From: an uncultured Photobacterium sp.
GTDB taxonomy: Bacteria; Pseudomonadota; Gammaproteobacteria; Enterobacterales; Vibrionaceae
Length of the DNA: 63,651 nt
Assembly: GCA_947039005.1 (NCBI GenBank)
Contig: CAMQXY010000004.1
Span: 1-63,651, forward strand
Reading direction: 5' to 3'
The notes beneath the pieces are model-generated. The model had not been told where the DNA came from. It saw only the letters and a list, made by a program, of their open reading frames with translations, and searched no databases. Within the stretch, counting starts at the first letter, position 1. Each line of letters starts with the position of its first letter. Below are positions 19,736 to 29,035 of the stretch, one piece after another. The position numbers and the translations under genes were made by a program.

Positions 19736-19820
19736 CACCAATAGAGCGGGCAACATTATTGATGCTCGCTTTTATTAGCTCTTTTATCACCACGAAGCTA
19801 GTTATCACCAGAAAACCACG

Positions 19821-20141
19821 CTAACCCTCATCCCGATCATATTGACACTGCCAACATAGCTCAAATTGCCCCTGATTGACCTCGCCACAATGACCACAAT
19901 ACCAATCGTGATAATCATTACGTAAATAACCCTCAATAATGGTCAATGCTTGTTGGCGTTGGTTATTGGTTACCCATAACTGCACCTCTACCACACTCAT
20001 AGGTAATTCACCCGCAGCTGCCGCTAACGCCTCTCCCGTCAACCGAACGTATATGCCCATATTTTCCAATAAGCCTTTGATACTATGGGCTTCTAAACTA
20101 TTACTGGCGCGATACAAACACTGCCATTGTTGATCAGCCAT
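19821..20141 (-). CDS. DUF2007-type protein with C-terminal zinc ribbon
   Basis: The 106-residue protein has an N-terminal domain ('WQCLYRASNSLEAHSIKGLLENMGI') like DUF2007, a putative signal-transducing/PII-like fold. Its C-terminal zinc-ribbon knuckles are 'CGHCGE' and 'CWQCQ' (four Cys). Function is unknown. It is convergent to the DUF1145 gene and stands alone. Confidence 0.7.
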   Translation of the reverse strand: MADQQWQCLYRASNSLEAHSIKGLLENMGIYVRLTGEALAAAAGELPMSVVEVQLWVTNNQRQQALTIIEGYLRNDYHDWYCGHCGEVNQGQFELCWQCQYDRDEG

Positions 20142-20838
20142 CCCGCATCCCCATCATGTGAATTATCATTAATTAAAGATAGCAACAATAGCTCATACGC
20201 ATGTCTCTAATATTAAACCTGCTTTATATAGCGCTATCTCTAACATTACGATAAACAAACCAAATAAATCAACAAACCACCATCAATTAACGCAATAATC
20301 TAATATTAAATAAAAAATAAAAAATAAAAATATATTAAAATACATACAGTTGAAAATATAAACAAAATAAAACAACACTTAGATACAACAAATAGATCCA
20401 ACAACAATCAAAAATGAAAAAAAATAACTAAAAACAATTCAAAACCATGAAAAACCAACAGCTTAGCTATTTTATATACAATAATTATTCATTTTAAAAA
20501 AACTAACCTTAATAAATGACCACTAAATAGGTTTATCATTAAACATCCGAATTTTTTGCGTATTTTTACAAACAACATAGTGACCAACACCAACAATCTA
20601 AAAATAAAAATAAAAATACCATTAAAAACAATAACTAATGATGAATATAAATACCATTACAAAAATTAACATTAAAATAACAACACATAAAACGTTGTTT
20701 TAATAGTGACAAATAGCTTTTATTGTCACTTTAAAATGTTTTTATATGGATATTCAGCCACTTCCATTGCCAATAGCAGTAAAATTATGTTATCTTTATT
20801 GTCAAGATAAAAAACCACTCCACTTAGGATATAAAAAT
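20142..20838. other. Very AT-rich intergenic region with an inverted repeat
   Basis: About 700 bases of strongly A/T-biased DNA, dense in A tracts between 20280 and 20720, with no credible ORF until 20839. An inverted repeat AGTGACAA/TTGTCACT with a 10-base spacer lies at 20705-20730, roughly 110 bases before the microprotein gene, where an operator or upstream terminator could sit. The composition suggests a curved segment of the kind H-NS binds; that is inference. Confidence 0.6.
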
Positions 20839-20919
20839 ATGCTTACACACTCACAAAAACAAGGTCTTGTAATGATTGCTATTGTTGTTGGTCTAATGAC
20901 ACTACCCATTATTTACTAA
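20839..20919 (+). CDS. 26-residue putative membrane microprotein
   Basis: An ORF of 26 codons, 'MLTHSQKQGLVMIAIVVGLM' followed by 'TLPIIY' and stop. AGGA lies at good spacing before the ATG and a strong terminator follows 25 bases after the stop, so it looks like a complete transcription unit. The polar, basic N terminus followed by a hydrophobic helix is typical of single-pass bacterial microproteins (YnhF- or YohP-like in form; I cannot assign a family). Function unknown. Confidence 0.6.
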   Translation: MLTHSQKQGLVMIAIVVGLMTLPIIY

Positions 20920-20937
20920 GACTCTCTCAAGAAACAA

Positions 20938-20968
20938 AAAAATAGCGCCTTATGGCGCCATTTTTTTA
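20938..20968. terminator. Terminator after the microprotein gene
   Basis: GC-rich stem GCGCC/GGCGC with a TTAT loop at about 20945-20959, flanked by an A run and seven T; can serve the microprotein gene and the convergent gene at 20994. Confidence 0.85.
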
Positions 20969-20993
20969 TCTGCATCATCAAACTGTAATATCG

Positions 20994-21356
20994 TTATAAC
21001 GTAATATGCTGCCAATTATAAAAATAGAACCCCAATGCAGCTAAGGTAATACCGCCAAGGAGTACCACTGCAACGCCCCATACTAAGCGACTACTACGTG
21101 GCATTAATTCCACTTCACACTCTGAACATAAATCCATAAACAACTGATAATTATTCGAGTCAGAGATTGATATCTCATCCTCCATTAATTGCTGACGTAT
21201 TGTTGTTATTTGATTAAGTTTATTAAAAATATCATCAGGAAAGCGATTATCACAGCTGTGAACCAGTTGTGTTAAGTCAGTGCCTTTCGCGTGATAATAT
21301 TGCCTCAATAAGTCTTCTAGCCGACGCGATCTATCAATGACTTGTTCAATATCCAT
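20994..21356 (-). CDS. Hypothetical tail-anchored membrane protein
   Basis: I do not recognise this 120-residue protein. It has a charged, probably helical cytosolic part (residues 1-90) with Cys residues at 'HSCDNRF' and 'LCSECEVEL', then one C-terminal membrane helix ('VVLLGGITLAALGFYFY'). GGGAGGT places the start at the ATG at 21356; GTG at 21362 and ATG at 21359 sit too close to it. Single gene, convergent to the microprotein unit. Confidence 0.65.
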   Translation of the reverse strand: MDIEQVIDRSRRLEDLLRQYYHAKGTDLTQLVHSCDNRFPDDIFNKLNQITTIRQQLMEDEISISDSNNYQLFMDLCSECEVELMPRSSRLVWGVAVVLLGGITLAALGFYFYNWQHITL

Positions 21357-21542
21357 CATCACCTCCCTAAATATGCAATTATGATTACCTTACCTAAGCT
21401 GCCCATCCAATATAGTGTTTTAGTAAAATAATTGTATTCCGATCACGATTTTATTATCCAGAGTTAGGGATGTAGAAATTTACTGTGAATAATAACCCTG
21501 TATTTATTTAATATAGCTTATTAACCACCAAGGAGTTTGGAG

Positions 21543-21875
21543 ATGCCGACATGGATTATTGTCGTACTGTGCCTGCTATTGCTACTGGCATTGATTTATT
21601 TCATCTATAACTATCGCCGCCATATCTTAGGCATTGATGCACCAGAGAAAAAAATAGATGTACAAGTTCTCGATAAACAAAGTAACCGTATCATTGGGGC
21701 GCAACCAGGAGAAGAAGATGAAGAATACTGGTTTTATGTGCAGCCATTAGCTGGCGGTCCTAAACGTGAATTCATGGTAGGCATCCATTATTACCATGCT
21801 TTAAATCCAGGAGATATCGGTACCATGACTTATCGTGGTCAGCAATTTATTCATTTTGCATTACAACGTAAGTAA
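21543..21875 (+). CDS. DUF2500 family protein (YhhM-like)
   Basis: Small membrane-anchored protein of unknown function, 110 residues: one N-terminal helix (residues 3-23) and a soluble domain with 'DIGTMTYRGQQFIHF', which resembles the C-terminal segment of E. coli YhhM ('DKGTLSYKGTRFVSF'). AAGGAG lies 7 bases before the ATG at 21543. In E. coli yhhM follows rsmD-yhhL, so this is the same neighbourhood with insertions. Confidence 0.75.
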   Translation: MPTWIIVVLCLLLLLALIYFIYNYRRHILGIDAPEKKIDVQVLDKQSNRIIGAQPGEEDEEYWFYVQPLAGGPKREFMVGIHYYHALNPGDIGTMTYRGQQFIHFALQRK

Positions 21876-21881
21876 CTTTTT

Positions 21882-21910
21882 CTGTTTGCTCACCGAATGT
21901 GAGCAAACAG
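21882..21910. repeat. Perfect 12-base inverted repeat
   Basis: CTGTTTGCTCAC and its complement separated by 5 bases, between the convergent DUF2500 and acyltransferase genes. A T run precedes it on the plus strand and no T run follows on either strand, so it is not a standard intrinsic terminator, though it may mark transcript ends. Confidence 0.7.
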
Positions 21911-21930
21911 AACCTTAATCGATCATACCG

Positions 21931-22938
21931 TTATGGCACTAACCACGAGGTATAACGGCTACGTCCCAATAACCAACTAGTCGCTAACGCTAAACCCGCT
22001 GCAATCACCGTCCATACTGGAATTGCAATTAATGGATTAGCAAAATAGAGATCATATTCTCGCAACGGCCACAGGAAAATAGGGTGAATCAAATACACCC
22101 CGAGACTATATTTACTTAACCATGCTAATTTATTACGGGCTGCCAAACTTAGCTTATCGCTAATCATGCGGCACCCTACAAAAATAGCAGCCGCCACCAA
22201 GACCGTATTCAAGGTTTTATATGACATCCAACGTGCCATTTTATATTCATCTGCCGCAAAACTATGACTAATAACGCTATAATTTGTCACTAGCACAGCA
22301 ATCACCGCCAACGGTAATAACACTTTAAAACGTGGCCAGTGATACTGATATAGGCAGTAACCTAATAATAAATAACCGCTATACAGTAAATAGGTATCGC
22401 TCCACAAACCATCAATGTAGAACAGGTACAAGCCCGTTAACGCCATCCAAACAGCAACCACACCTTTAACCTGTCCCACTTCCGCATGACGTAGCCATAA
22501 TTGCAATAATGGGATCACTAAATACAACGGAATAAAATAATAAAAGAAGCCTAAATGATAGTACGTTTCATGCGATGCCATTTTTTCCAATAATGCCCAA
22601 CTGATGGCGCTATTAAAACCGCTAACCGTTAAACCAGAGAAAAACGCATAAAATACCGACCACACTAAAAAGGGAACTAATACTTTGCCTAAGCGACGCT
22701 TAATATAATAGACGGGCTCAAAAGGACGTTGGTCACTGAGCATTAATGCGCCAGTGATCATAATAAAGACCGGAACTGCCCACCGACTTAAACTATTGAT
22801 CGTAATTGCACTGATCCATTGCCAATCAGGTAATTGACCGATTTGATCTCGATATGGACCTAAGACATGAATCACCACTACCGCAATGGCAGCTGCCACC
22901 CGCAGTAAATCAAAAAACCATATTTTTTCTCTCACCAA
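21931..22938 (-). CDS. Acyltransferase 3 family membrane protein
   Basis: Integral membrane acyltransferase of the OafA/WecH type, which usually O-acetylates surface polysaccharides. The 335-residue protein has about ten helices, opening with 'WFFDLLRVAAAIAVVVIHV', whose Arg and His are the family's conserved catalytic-region residues. 'SRWAVPVFIMITGALML' and 'YSLGVYLIHPIFL' are also typical. WecH is a likely relative, but the substrate cannot be told from the sequence. No polysaccharide cluster is adjacent. Confidence 0.85.
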   Translation of the reverse strand: MVREKIWFFDLLRVAAAIAVVVIHVLGPYRDQIGQLPDWQWISAITINSLSRWAVPVFIMITGALMLSDQRPFEPVYYIKRRLGKVLVPFLVWSVFYAFFSGLTVSGFNSAISWALLEKMASHETYYHLGFFYYFIPLYLVIPLLQLWLRHAEVGQVKGVVAVWMALTGLYLFYIDGLWSDTYLLYSGYLLLGYCLYQYHWPRFKVLLPLAVIAVLVTNYSVISHSFAADEYKMARWMSYKTLNTVLVAAAIFVGCRMISDKLSLAARNKLAWLSKYSLGVYLIHPIFLWPLREYDLYFANPLIAIPVWTVIAAGLALATSWLLGRSRYTSWLVP

Positions 22939-23226
22939 CGGCTCCTTATATCAATAAAAGCAAAGCCATAATCATTTATGACTCTGCTTTGAATATAGCA
23001 GTCGTTGAATAGCAAGTATCTAACACTTCAATCAATTAGAGGTTAATTAACGCTTACATGACACAAGCATAATAACTTAACTGATTACGGTTACTGACGC
23101 GTTGCCCATCAATAAACGGTTAAGTTTTACCTATTACAGCAATAAGAAAAATCGAATTTTTTATTGCTGCCAATCTCTTTATGCTGTGTTTTCGATTTAA
23201 AAACAGTTTAAAAGATAGGTTGCGCT

Positions 23227-24129
23227 ATGAATACAATTCAACACACTCCTCATGCACTGGTTGTCGAAGGTGGTGCAATGCGTGGTATTTTTGCCAGTGG
23301 TGTGCTGGATGCATTCCTTGAAAATAACTATCTTCCATTTGATTTTGCAATTGGTGTATCCGCTGGGGCAACCAATCTTATTGGTTATTTAAGTGGTAAC
23401 TATGGTCGTAGCCATAAAATTATTACTCAATACTCACGCGATCCACATTTCATCAATTTCTCTCGATTTACTCATGGTGGTCACTTAACCGATATTGATT
23501 GGCTATGGCGGACAACTGCACGTTATTTACCACTTAATTTATTAAAGTACGAACAACGCCAGATCCCGCTTTACGCGACTACAACTAATTTAGAAACCGG
23601 TAAAGCTGAATATATAAAAGTCACCCGCAATAATATTATGCCGTTGATGGAAGCAACCTGTGCCCTTCCTATCGCCTATCGTCATAACCCAACCGTTCAA
23701 GGTGTTGCAATGAGTGATGGTGGCATTGCTGATTCAATTCCAGTCCTTGAAGCTTATCGTCGTGGGGCACGTAATATTACGGTTATTTTATCCAAGCCAC
23801 TTGGCTTTCATAAGACTGACACTAAATTACCATGGTTGATTAAATCGATGTTTCACGATCATCCTGCATTTGCTGATGCGGTAATGACTCGTCCTAACCG
23901 TTATAACGATGCGCTTGATTTCATTAATAACCCACCCGCTGATTGCACCGTTACTGTTATTGCTCCTAATGAACAATTTCAGGTCGGTCGTTTAACACGC
24001 AACCTTAATAAATTAGAGCAAGGTTATTTACAAGGTAAACAAGCGGGTCACCGTGTCTGCGGTATTATTCCTTGTGAAGGCGAACATTGTGATCCTGCTG
24101 CATTAGTGGCCCAGTCATTAGTTGCTTAG
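23227..24129 (+). CDS. Patatin-like phospholipase
   Basis: Predicted serine lipid hydrolase of 300 residues with a Ser-Asp dyad. Glycine-rich oxyanion segment 'VVEGGAMRGIFASGV' (residues about 13-27), nucleophile elbow 'GVSAGATN' with Ser near 44, and 'SDGGIADS' with the catalytic Asp near residue 166. The layout is that of E. coli YjjU-type patatins. Cytosolic, with no signal peptide seen. Single gene with its own upstream region of about 290 bases. Confidence 0.9.
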   Translation: MNTIQHTPHALVVEGGAMRGIFASGVLDAFLENNYLPFDFAIGVSAGATNLIGYLSGNYGRSHKIITQYSRDPHFINFSRFTHGGHLTDIDWLWRTTARYLPLNLLKYEQRQIPLYATTTNLETGKAEYIKVTRNNIMPLMEATCALPIAYRHNPTVQGVAMSDGGIADSIPVLEAYRRGARNITVILSKPLGFHKTDTKLPWLIKSMFHDHPAFADAVMTRPNRYNDALDFINNPPADCTVTVIAPNEQFQVGRLTRNLNKLEQGYLQGKQAGHRVCGIIPCEGEHCDPAALVAQSLVA

Positions 24130-24256
24130 TCATCATAGATTAAAGCTATCATTACAATAGATAACAACAGTTATACCTATTAATAGCATTTATCTATACT
24201 GGCTCCAGCAAAACGAAATCGGCTTTTGTTTTTAACCATTTTATGAGGAATGTATC

Positions 24257-24733
24257 ATGGCTCACCAAACCAATTTAATCGGTCTTGACAGTGATAAAGC
24301 CCAAGCGCTGGCCACTGACCTCAACCAACTTTTGGCTAACTACCAAGTATTTTATATGAATACCCGTGGTTACCATTGGAATATCAAAGGCCACCAGTTT
24401 TTCGAATTACATTTAAAATTTGAAGAAATTTATACTAATCTTCAAATCAAAGTTGATGAGTTAGCTGAACGTATTCTCACCTTAGGCTATACCCCAGATC
24501 ACAGCTTCAGCCGCTATTTAGCCGCGAGTGACATCAAAGAACAACAAAATGTCAGTGATGGTCTGCAAGGAGTACAAGGCTTAGTGGCTAGTTTTAGTAT
24601 TTTACTCGGTCAACAACGTCATATCCTTATTGCCGCTGGTAATGCGAATGACGAAGGTACTGCGGCATTAATGGGTGATTATATTCGCGAACAAGAAAAG
24701 TTATTGTGGATGCTTAACGCTTATTTACAATAA
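24257..24733 (+). CDS. dps: DNA protection/ferritin-like protein Dps
   Basis: Dodecameric mini-ferritin that oxidises and stores iron with hydrogen peroxide and protects DNA. The 158-residue protein has the ferroxidase region 'YQVFYMNTRGYHWNIKGHQFFELHLKFEEIY', cited here in outline: His in 'YHWN', then Asp/Glu on the next helix. AGGAA precedes the ATG. Followed by a chain of hairpins. Confidence 0.93.
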   Translation: MAHQTNLIGLDSDKAQALATDLNQLLANYQVFYMNTRGYHWNIKGHQFFELHLKFEEIYTNLQIKVDELAERILTLGYTPDHSFSRYLAASDIKEQQNVSDGLQGVQGLVASFSILLGQQRHILIAAGNANDEGTAALMGDYIREQEKLLWMLNAYLQ

Positions 24734-24742
24734 TAACTACAC

Positions 24743-24887
24743 AATGTTAGTGAGTCAGTCGCTGACTAACATTTTAAAATAGACTTATGTAATGTAAGTC
24801 TATTGACCTCAAGGCTACCCGCCTGACAATGACTAATACACTATTTTTATATGGTTCTTTGGGGGTCTTTATGGCCCCATTTTTTTT
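24743..24887 (+). terminator. Hairpin array ending in a terminator downstream of dps
   Basis: Three successive structures: an imperfect stem AATGTTA..GTCAG/CTGAC..TAACATT at about 24743-24772; a perfect 10-base stem AATAGACTTA/TAAGTCTATT at 24778-24804; and an intrinsic terminator GGGGTC/GGCCCC with eight T at 24862-24887. The T run of the last overlaps the stop codon of the convergent EAL-HDOD gene. Confidence 0.75.
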
Positions 24888-26112
24888 ATTTCCTCGGATC
24901 ATTAATTTGGGCGCTTTGTTCTGCCCATACCACCGCTTGTAAATAACCGTCTTGTACCTGCTGTTCTGATATCCCTAATCCACAGCATACTATTGCTACT
25001 TGCGACCAATCTGCTTGATCAAAGGCATCCACTAGATTTAATACTTGTCCTAACTCCCCTTGCCGATGTAATAATGCTGCTTGAATCATCGGTTGTAGCT
25101 TTAATAAAGCTAAAATATCAGCTAACGAACTGTCTAATAACGCATCCAACAATGAAAACATCCCCATTAGAAATGCCTGTTGCGGTTGTACGCTTAACTT
25201 ACTGTGATTAACTAATTTTTCACACATTTTTGCGCGCTGTAATGATAACGTATACAACGCCTTAGGTTTATCTAATGCCGCATGAGCCGTTGCAACTACC
25301 CCCACAAATATCCGTAACTTGTCTTCCCCCAAATAAACCAACGCCTGATGAAACGAACTGATAGGATCAATGAGGCGGGGATTAGCATTGTTTACATAAC
25401 GTAGCAATAAATAAGACAATGAAACATCACGGTTGATAATCGATTCTATCTCAGAAAAATCGACTGACTCAGTGCTAATTGCTTGTAATAATTGAATGGT
25501 GGTTAACTCAGAAGGGGCAACTTTACGCCGTTTCAATAATTCTGGACGACTAAAGTAATAACCTTGAAATAAATCAAAACCAGCTTTAAGCGTAGTTTGA
25601 AAATCATTATAAGTTTCTACTTTTTCAGCTAAAAACTTCACTTTCAAATGGCGGTTATTGCGTACAAAATCACACGCTTTTTCCAAACCCAAGATGACTA
25701 AATCAAGTTTAATAATATGCACATAACGAAAGAAACGTTGCCACCTAACATCATATTCAAAATCATCAAGCGCAATAATATAGCCTTTATGATAGAGGTA
25801 TTTTATTGCTAAAAATAATTCATCATTTGGAATACAGGTTTCGAGTATTTCAATCACAACCTTATTTTTCGGCAGTAACAGCGGCATTAAATTGACCAAA
25901 CAACCTTGTGGGAAATTAATGAAATTTCGCTGACCTTTATAGGACCGATCATCACCAATCGCCATATAGTTTTCAAGCACAAGTCGACAAGTTGCTTCAT
26001 TCGCATCAATAACAGGAAAGGCATTACACTCACCATCACGAAATAACAATTCATGACCAATTGTTTGTTGGCGACAATTAAAAATAGGCTGACGAGCAAC
26101 ATAAGAAAACAT
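24886..26112 (-). CDS. EAL-HDOD signalling protein
   Basis: Two-domain regulator of about 408 residues: an N-terminal EAL-type domain (c-di-GMP phosphodiesterase fold, residues about 1-200) and a C-terminal HDOD domain (about 205-395). The EAL signature is altered to 'GHELLFRDG', as usual in YuxH-type EAL-HDOD proteins; 'ALDDFEY' and 'KLDL' remain. Enzymatic activity is doubtful, and binding or scaffolding is as likely. The start at 26112 has AAAGG upstream; a further in-frame codon at 26157 does not. Relatives in Vibrio influence motility. Confidence 0.85.
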   Translation of the reverse strand: MFSYVARQPIFNCRQQTIGHELLFRDGECNAFPVIDANEATCRLVLENYMAIGDDRSYKGQRNFINFPQGCLVNLMPLLLPKNKVVIEILETCIPNDELFLAIKYLYHKGYIIALDDFEYDVRWQRFFRYVHIIKLDLVILGLEKACDFVRNNRHLKVKFLAEKVETYNDFQTTLKAGFDLFQGYYFSRPELLKRRKVAPSELTTIQLLQAISTESVDFSEIESIINRDVSLSYLLLRYVNNANPRLIDPISSFHQALVYLGEDKLRIFVGVVATAHAALDKPKALYTLSLQRAKMCEKLVNHSKLSVQPQQAFLMGMFSLLDALLDSSLADILALLKLQPMIQAALLHRQGELGQVLNLVDAFDQADWSQVAIVCCGLGISEQQVQDGYLQAVVWAEQSAQINDPRK

Positions 26113-26204
26113 GGTAATAATACCTTTCGACCACAGTGATGAATGACACCTAGTCAATTAAAATAAGCCACACGATTGGATTGATTTATGCCTGTTATCT
26201 AAGC

Positions 26205-26822
26205 TTAGGCGCGCGCCAAAGCCAGTAATGCACCACAACCAATAAACATCGAGCCGAAAATACGATTAAGCCGTGTCATCACCGTCGCCGAGCGAATATA
26301 ACCCGTAAAGCGGGATGCCAAGCAGACATAAAACAACATCACACAGGCATCAATTACCAGTGTTGTCCCTCCGAGTATTAATAATTGCGGCAGTTGTGGT
26401 TGAGTAGCATTAATAAATTGTGGAAAGAGAGCCACTAAAAATACAATCGTTTTAGGGTTGGTTAAATTAACCAGTATTGCCCGTCGAAATAAACACCCCG
26501 CGGTCACAGACTTATCGACATTTTCAATCGCTAATGCGTTATGTTCGCGCCACTTTTGAATCCCAAGCCATACCAGATACACCACACCAATCCATTTAAT
26601 CAGCATAAATGCCAATGCCGATTGAGCTACCAAGGCACCTAACCCAACCCCAACTAATACAATATGAACCGCCATTCCCAGTTGTAACCCTGCAATAGAC
26701 GCTAACGACTTACGCCAACCATACACCATGCCATTACTGATAGAGTTAACGGTGCCAGATCCTGGTGCAAAACTAAAGACGATTGCAGCAACAACGTAGG
26801 CAAGCCAGATCTCAACATTCAT
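26205..26822 (-). CDS. rhtB: LysE/RhtB family amino-acid exporter
   Basis: Inner-membrane exporter of 205 residues with six helices. It reads closely along E. coli RhtB (homoserine/homoserine lactone efflux): 'FAPGSGTVNSISNG', 'SIAGLQLGMAVHIVLVGVGLG' and 'VNLTNPKTIVFLVALFPQF'. It is divergent from pldB-yigL, the same neighbourhood as E. coli rhtB/pldB/yigL, which supports the symbol. The true substrate is not certain. Confidence 0.88.
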   Translation of the reverse strand: MNVEIWLAYVVAAIVFSFAPGSGTVNSISNGMVYGWRKSLASIAGLQLGMAVHIVLVGVGLGALVAQSALAFMLIKWIGVVYLVWLGIQKWREHNALAIENVDKSVTAGCLFRRAILVNLTNPKTIVFLVALFPQFINATQPQLPQLLILGGTTLVIDACVMLFYVCLASRFTGYIRSATVMTRLNRIFGSMFIGCGALLALARA

Positions 26823-27021
26823 AGATATTCCTCTTTTATATCGAACAGTTAAAAGGCGTTGTTATACCTTGATGCTTGATTGAGAAGCAACATCTTGCTT
26901 GATTACGCGGACAACAATAAATAATGTATACTGGTAAATATGATAATAAGCAACGAGATAGATTATCGGCGTAAATATCATTCAATAGTTTGCCTTGTAG
27001 TTCACAACTTTCGGAAACGTT

Positions 27022-27990
27022 ATGACTCTCTCTACCTTGCCTTTTTCACAAGAAGTTAACTTCAGTAATATGATGGCAGGCCCGATCACCAATCTGTGGC
27101 AGCAACGACATCAAGGGACATTACAAGGTGTTAACCATTGCCAATTAAGCTGGGTCAGTTTAACCCCCGGCAAAAGTAATAAAGTAATTGTGGTTGTTAA
27201 CGGTAGGATTGAAAGTTATTACAAATACCAAGAACTCTTTTTTGATTTAATTAATCAGGGTTATCATATTTATGCCCTCGATCACCGTGGTCAAGGGATG
27301 TCGCAACGATTAACGACTGATACAGAAATTGGATACGTTGATCAATTTGATGACTATGTCACTGACCTTCACAGTTTTATTACTGAAATAGTTAAACCAC
27401 AAGGCTATCAACAGCACTTCCTATTAGGTCACTCAATGGGTGGTACAGTCAGTAGTTTATTACTCGCGCGTTATCCGTCATTATTTGATCGTGCTGTATT
27501 AAGTGCACCAATGCATGGTATCTATCTCAAGCCGAGCTTACGCTTTATTGCGGAACCATTAGCGCGTTTTAATGATTATATGCATCAACGTCCAACCTAT
27601 GCGCCAGGACAACGTTCATATTACGCCAAACCCTTTGCTAATAACCCACTCACCCATAGTGAAATACGCTTTCAATGGTCTAAAGTACTTTACCAACAGC
27701 AACCACAATTACGCTTAGGGGGTGCCAGTAATCGTTGGGTATGGCAGAGCATTACTGCAGCACGCCAAAGCATTACTGAAGCTAAAAACATCATCACCCC
27801 CACCTTAGTACTACAAGGCAGTGCAGATCATATTGTCGACAATCAAGCCCATCACCTTTTTTGCCAACAAATACCGCAATATAGTCGGTTAGTCACGATT
27901 GCTGATGCCCGTCACGAATTATTATTTGAAAGTGATCAATATCGAAATATTGCGCTAACGGAAATTTGCAACCACTTTGCCACCCCATAA
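27022..27990 (+). CDS. pldB: Lysophospholipase L2 (alpha/beta hydrolase) PldB
   Basis: Alpha/beta hydrolase of 322 residues. The nucleophile elbow is 'GHSMGG' (Ser near 138), the acid lies in 'LQGSADHIVDN' and the His in 'ADARHELLFESD'. 'NGRIESYYKYQELFFDL' and 'YALDHRGQGMSQR' match the PldB/monoacylglycerol lipase family. Followed by yigL as in E. coli. Membrane-associated action on lysophospholipids is family knowledge. Confidence 0.92.
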   Translation: MTLSTLPFSQEVNFSNMMAGPITNLWQQRHQGTLQGVNHCQLSWVSLTPGKSNKVIVVVNGRIESYYKYQELFFDLINQGYHIYALDHRGQGMSQRLTTDTEIGYVDQFDDYVTDLHSFITEIVKPQGYQQHFLLGHSMGGTVSSLLLARYPSLFDRAVLSAPMHGIYLKPSLRFIAEPLARFNDYMHQRPTYAPGQRSYYAKPFANNPLTHSEIRFQWSKVLYQQQPQLRLGGASNRWVWQSITAARQSITEAKNIITPTLVLQGSADHIVDNQAHHLFCQQIPQYSRLVTIADARHELLFESDQYRNIALTEICNHFATP

Positions 27991-28154
27991 CCGTAAATTG
28001 CCCCAAAAAGACTACGCCATCACAAAAATAAAAACAGAACTATTTATTACTAACATTAACCCCTTTTTATCTCTCATAGTGGTTTAAGATTAGCGACTCA
28101 CATTAGATCTCGTTATCTTTCTTTTCGCTACATTTCTATTTATTGAGAGCCTTC

Positions 28155-28958
28155 ATGTATCAAATTGTTGCTTCAGATTTAGATGGCACATTACTAAATC
28201 CCGACCATAAAATTGCCCCGTTTACGCGCGATGTATTACAGCGTCTTGCCCAGAAAAATATAAATTTCGTGTTTGCAACGGGTCGTCACCATATTGATGT
28301 TGCAGAGATACGTGAAAAATTAGCGATTCCTGCTTATATGATCACCTCCAATGGTGCTCGAGTACATAATAGTCAAGGCGAACTGGTCTTTCAGCAGAAT
28401 CTCAGCGCTGAAGTTATTCGTGGCGTCATTGGATTAGCTAAAGAAGATCCAGCACTGCATATTCATATTTACTGTGGCGATCAATGGCTTTTAAATCATG
28501 AAAATGAACAATTAAAAGAATTCCATGACAGTTTTAGTTATCACTTATTTGATGCCAATAACCCCCCGCTTGATGATGTGGCCAAAGTTTTCTTTACCCG
28601 TGATGATAATGATCATGAAGCGCTAGTGAAATGGGAACACTGTTTCAATACCCATTTTGGCGATAAAGCCAATGTTGCTTTCTCGACCCCATGGTGTCTT
28701 GAAGTGATGGATGCGGGCGTATCAAAAGGTCATGCGCTTAAAGCGGTTGCTGAAGCACTTGGCTATCAATTAGCCGATTGTATTGCCTTTGGTGATGGCA
28801 TGAATGATGCTGAAATGCTAGCAATGGCAGGCAAAGGTCTGGTGATGGGAACCTCACACGAAAAAGTGAAACTGGCATTACCTAATAATGAAGTTATCGG
28901 CTCTAACGCCGATGAAGCAGTGGCGCATTATTTAGAACAAAACTTATTAAACAATTAA
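28155..28958 (+). CDS. yigL: HAD-superfamily Cof-type phosphatase YigL
   Basis: Sugar-phosphate/pyridoxal-phosphate phosphatase of the Cof subfamily. The start at 28155 gives 267 residues (E. coli YigL 266) with GAGAG upstream. Motif I 'DLDGTLL' holds the nucleophile Asp, motif II is 'FATGRHH', motif III 'SKGHALKAV' and motif IV 'FGDGMNDAEM'. Follows pldB by about 165 bases, conserved in enterics and vibrios. Confidence 0.95.
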   Translation: MYQIVASDLDGTLLNPDHKIAPFTRDVLQRLAQKNINFVFATGRHHIDVAEIREKLAIPAYMITSNGARVHNSQGELVFQQNLSAEVIRGVIGLAKEDPALHIHIYCGDQWLLNHENEQLKEFHDSFSYHLFDANNPPLDDVAKVFFTRDDNDHEALVKWEHCFNTHFGDKANVAFSTPWCLEVMDAGVSKGHALKAVAEALGYQLADCIAFGDGMNDAEMLAMAGKGLVMGTSHEKVKLALPNNEVIGSNADEAVAHYLEQNLLNN

Positions 28959-28995
28959 TTTTATTGGTTATTTAACTAATTAAAACAACCTAACT

Positions 28996-29028
28996 CAGTG
29001 ACATTCATAGTGTACTATGGTGTCACTG
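28996..29028. repeat. Long hairpin between convergent yigL and EVE genes
   Basis: CAGTGACA/TGTCACTG (8 bases) encloses CATAGT/ACTATG (6 bases) with a 2-base loop and a small internal loop. No T run follows on either strand. It sits where the two convergent transcripts should end. Confidence 0.65.
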
Positions 29029-29035
29029 CGAATGA

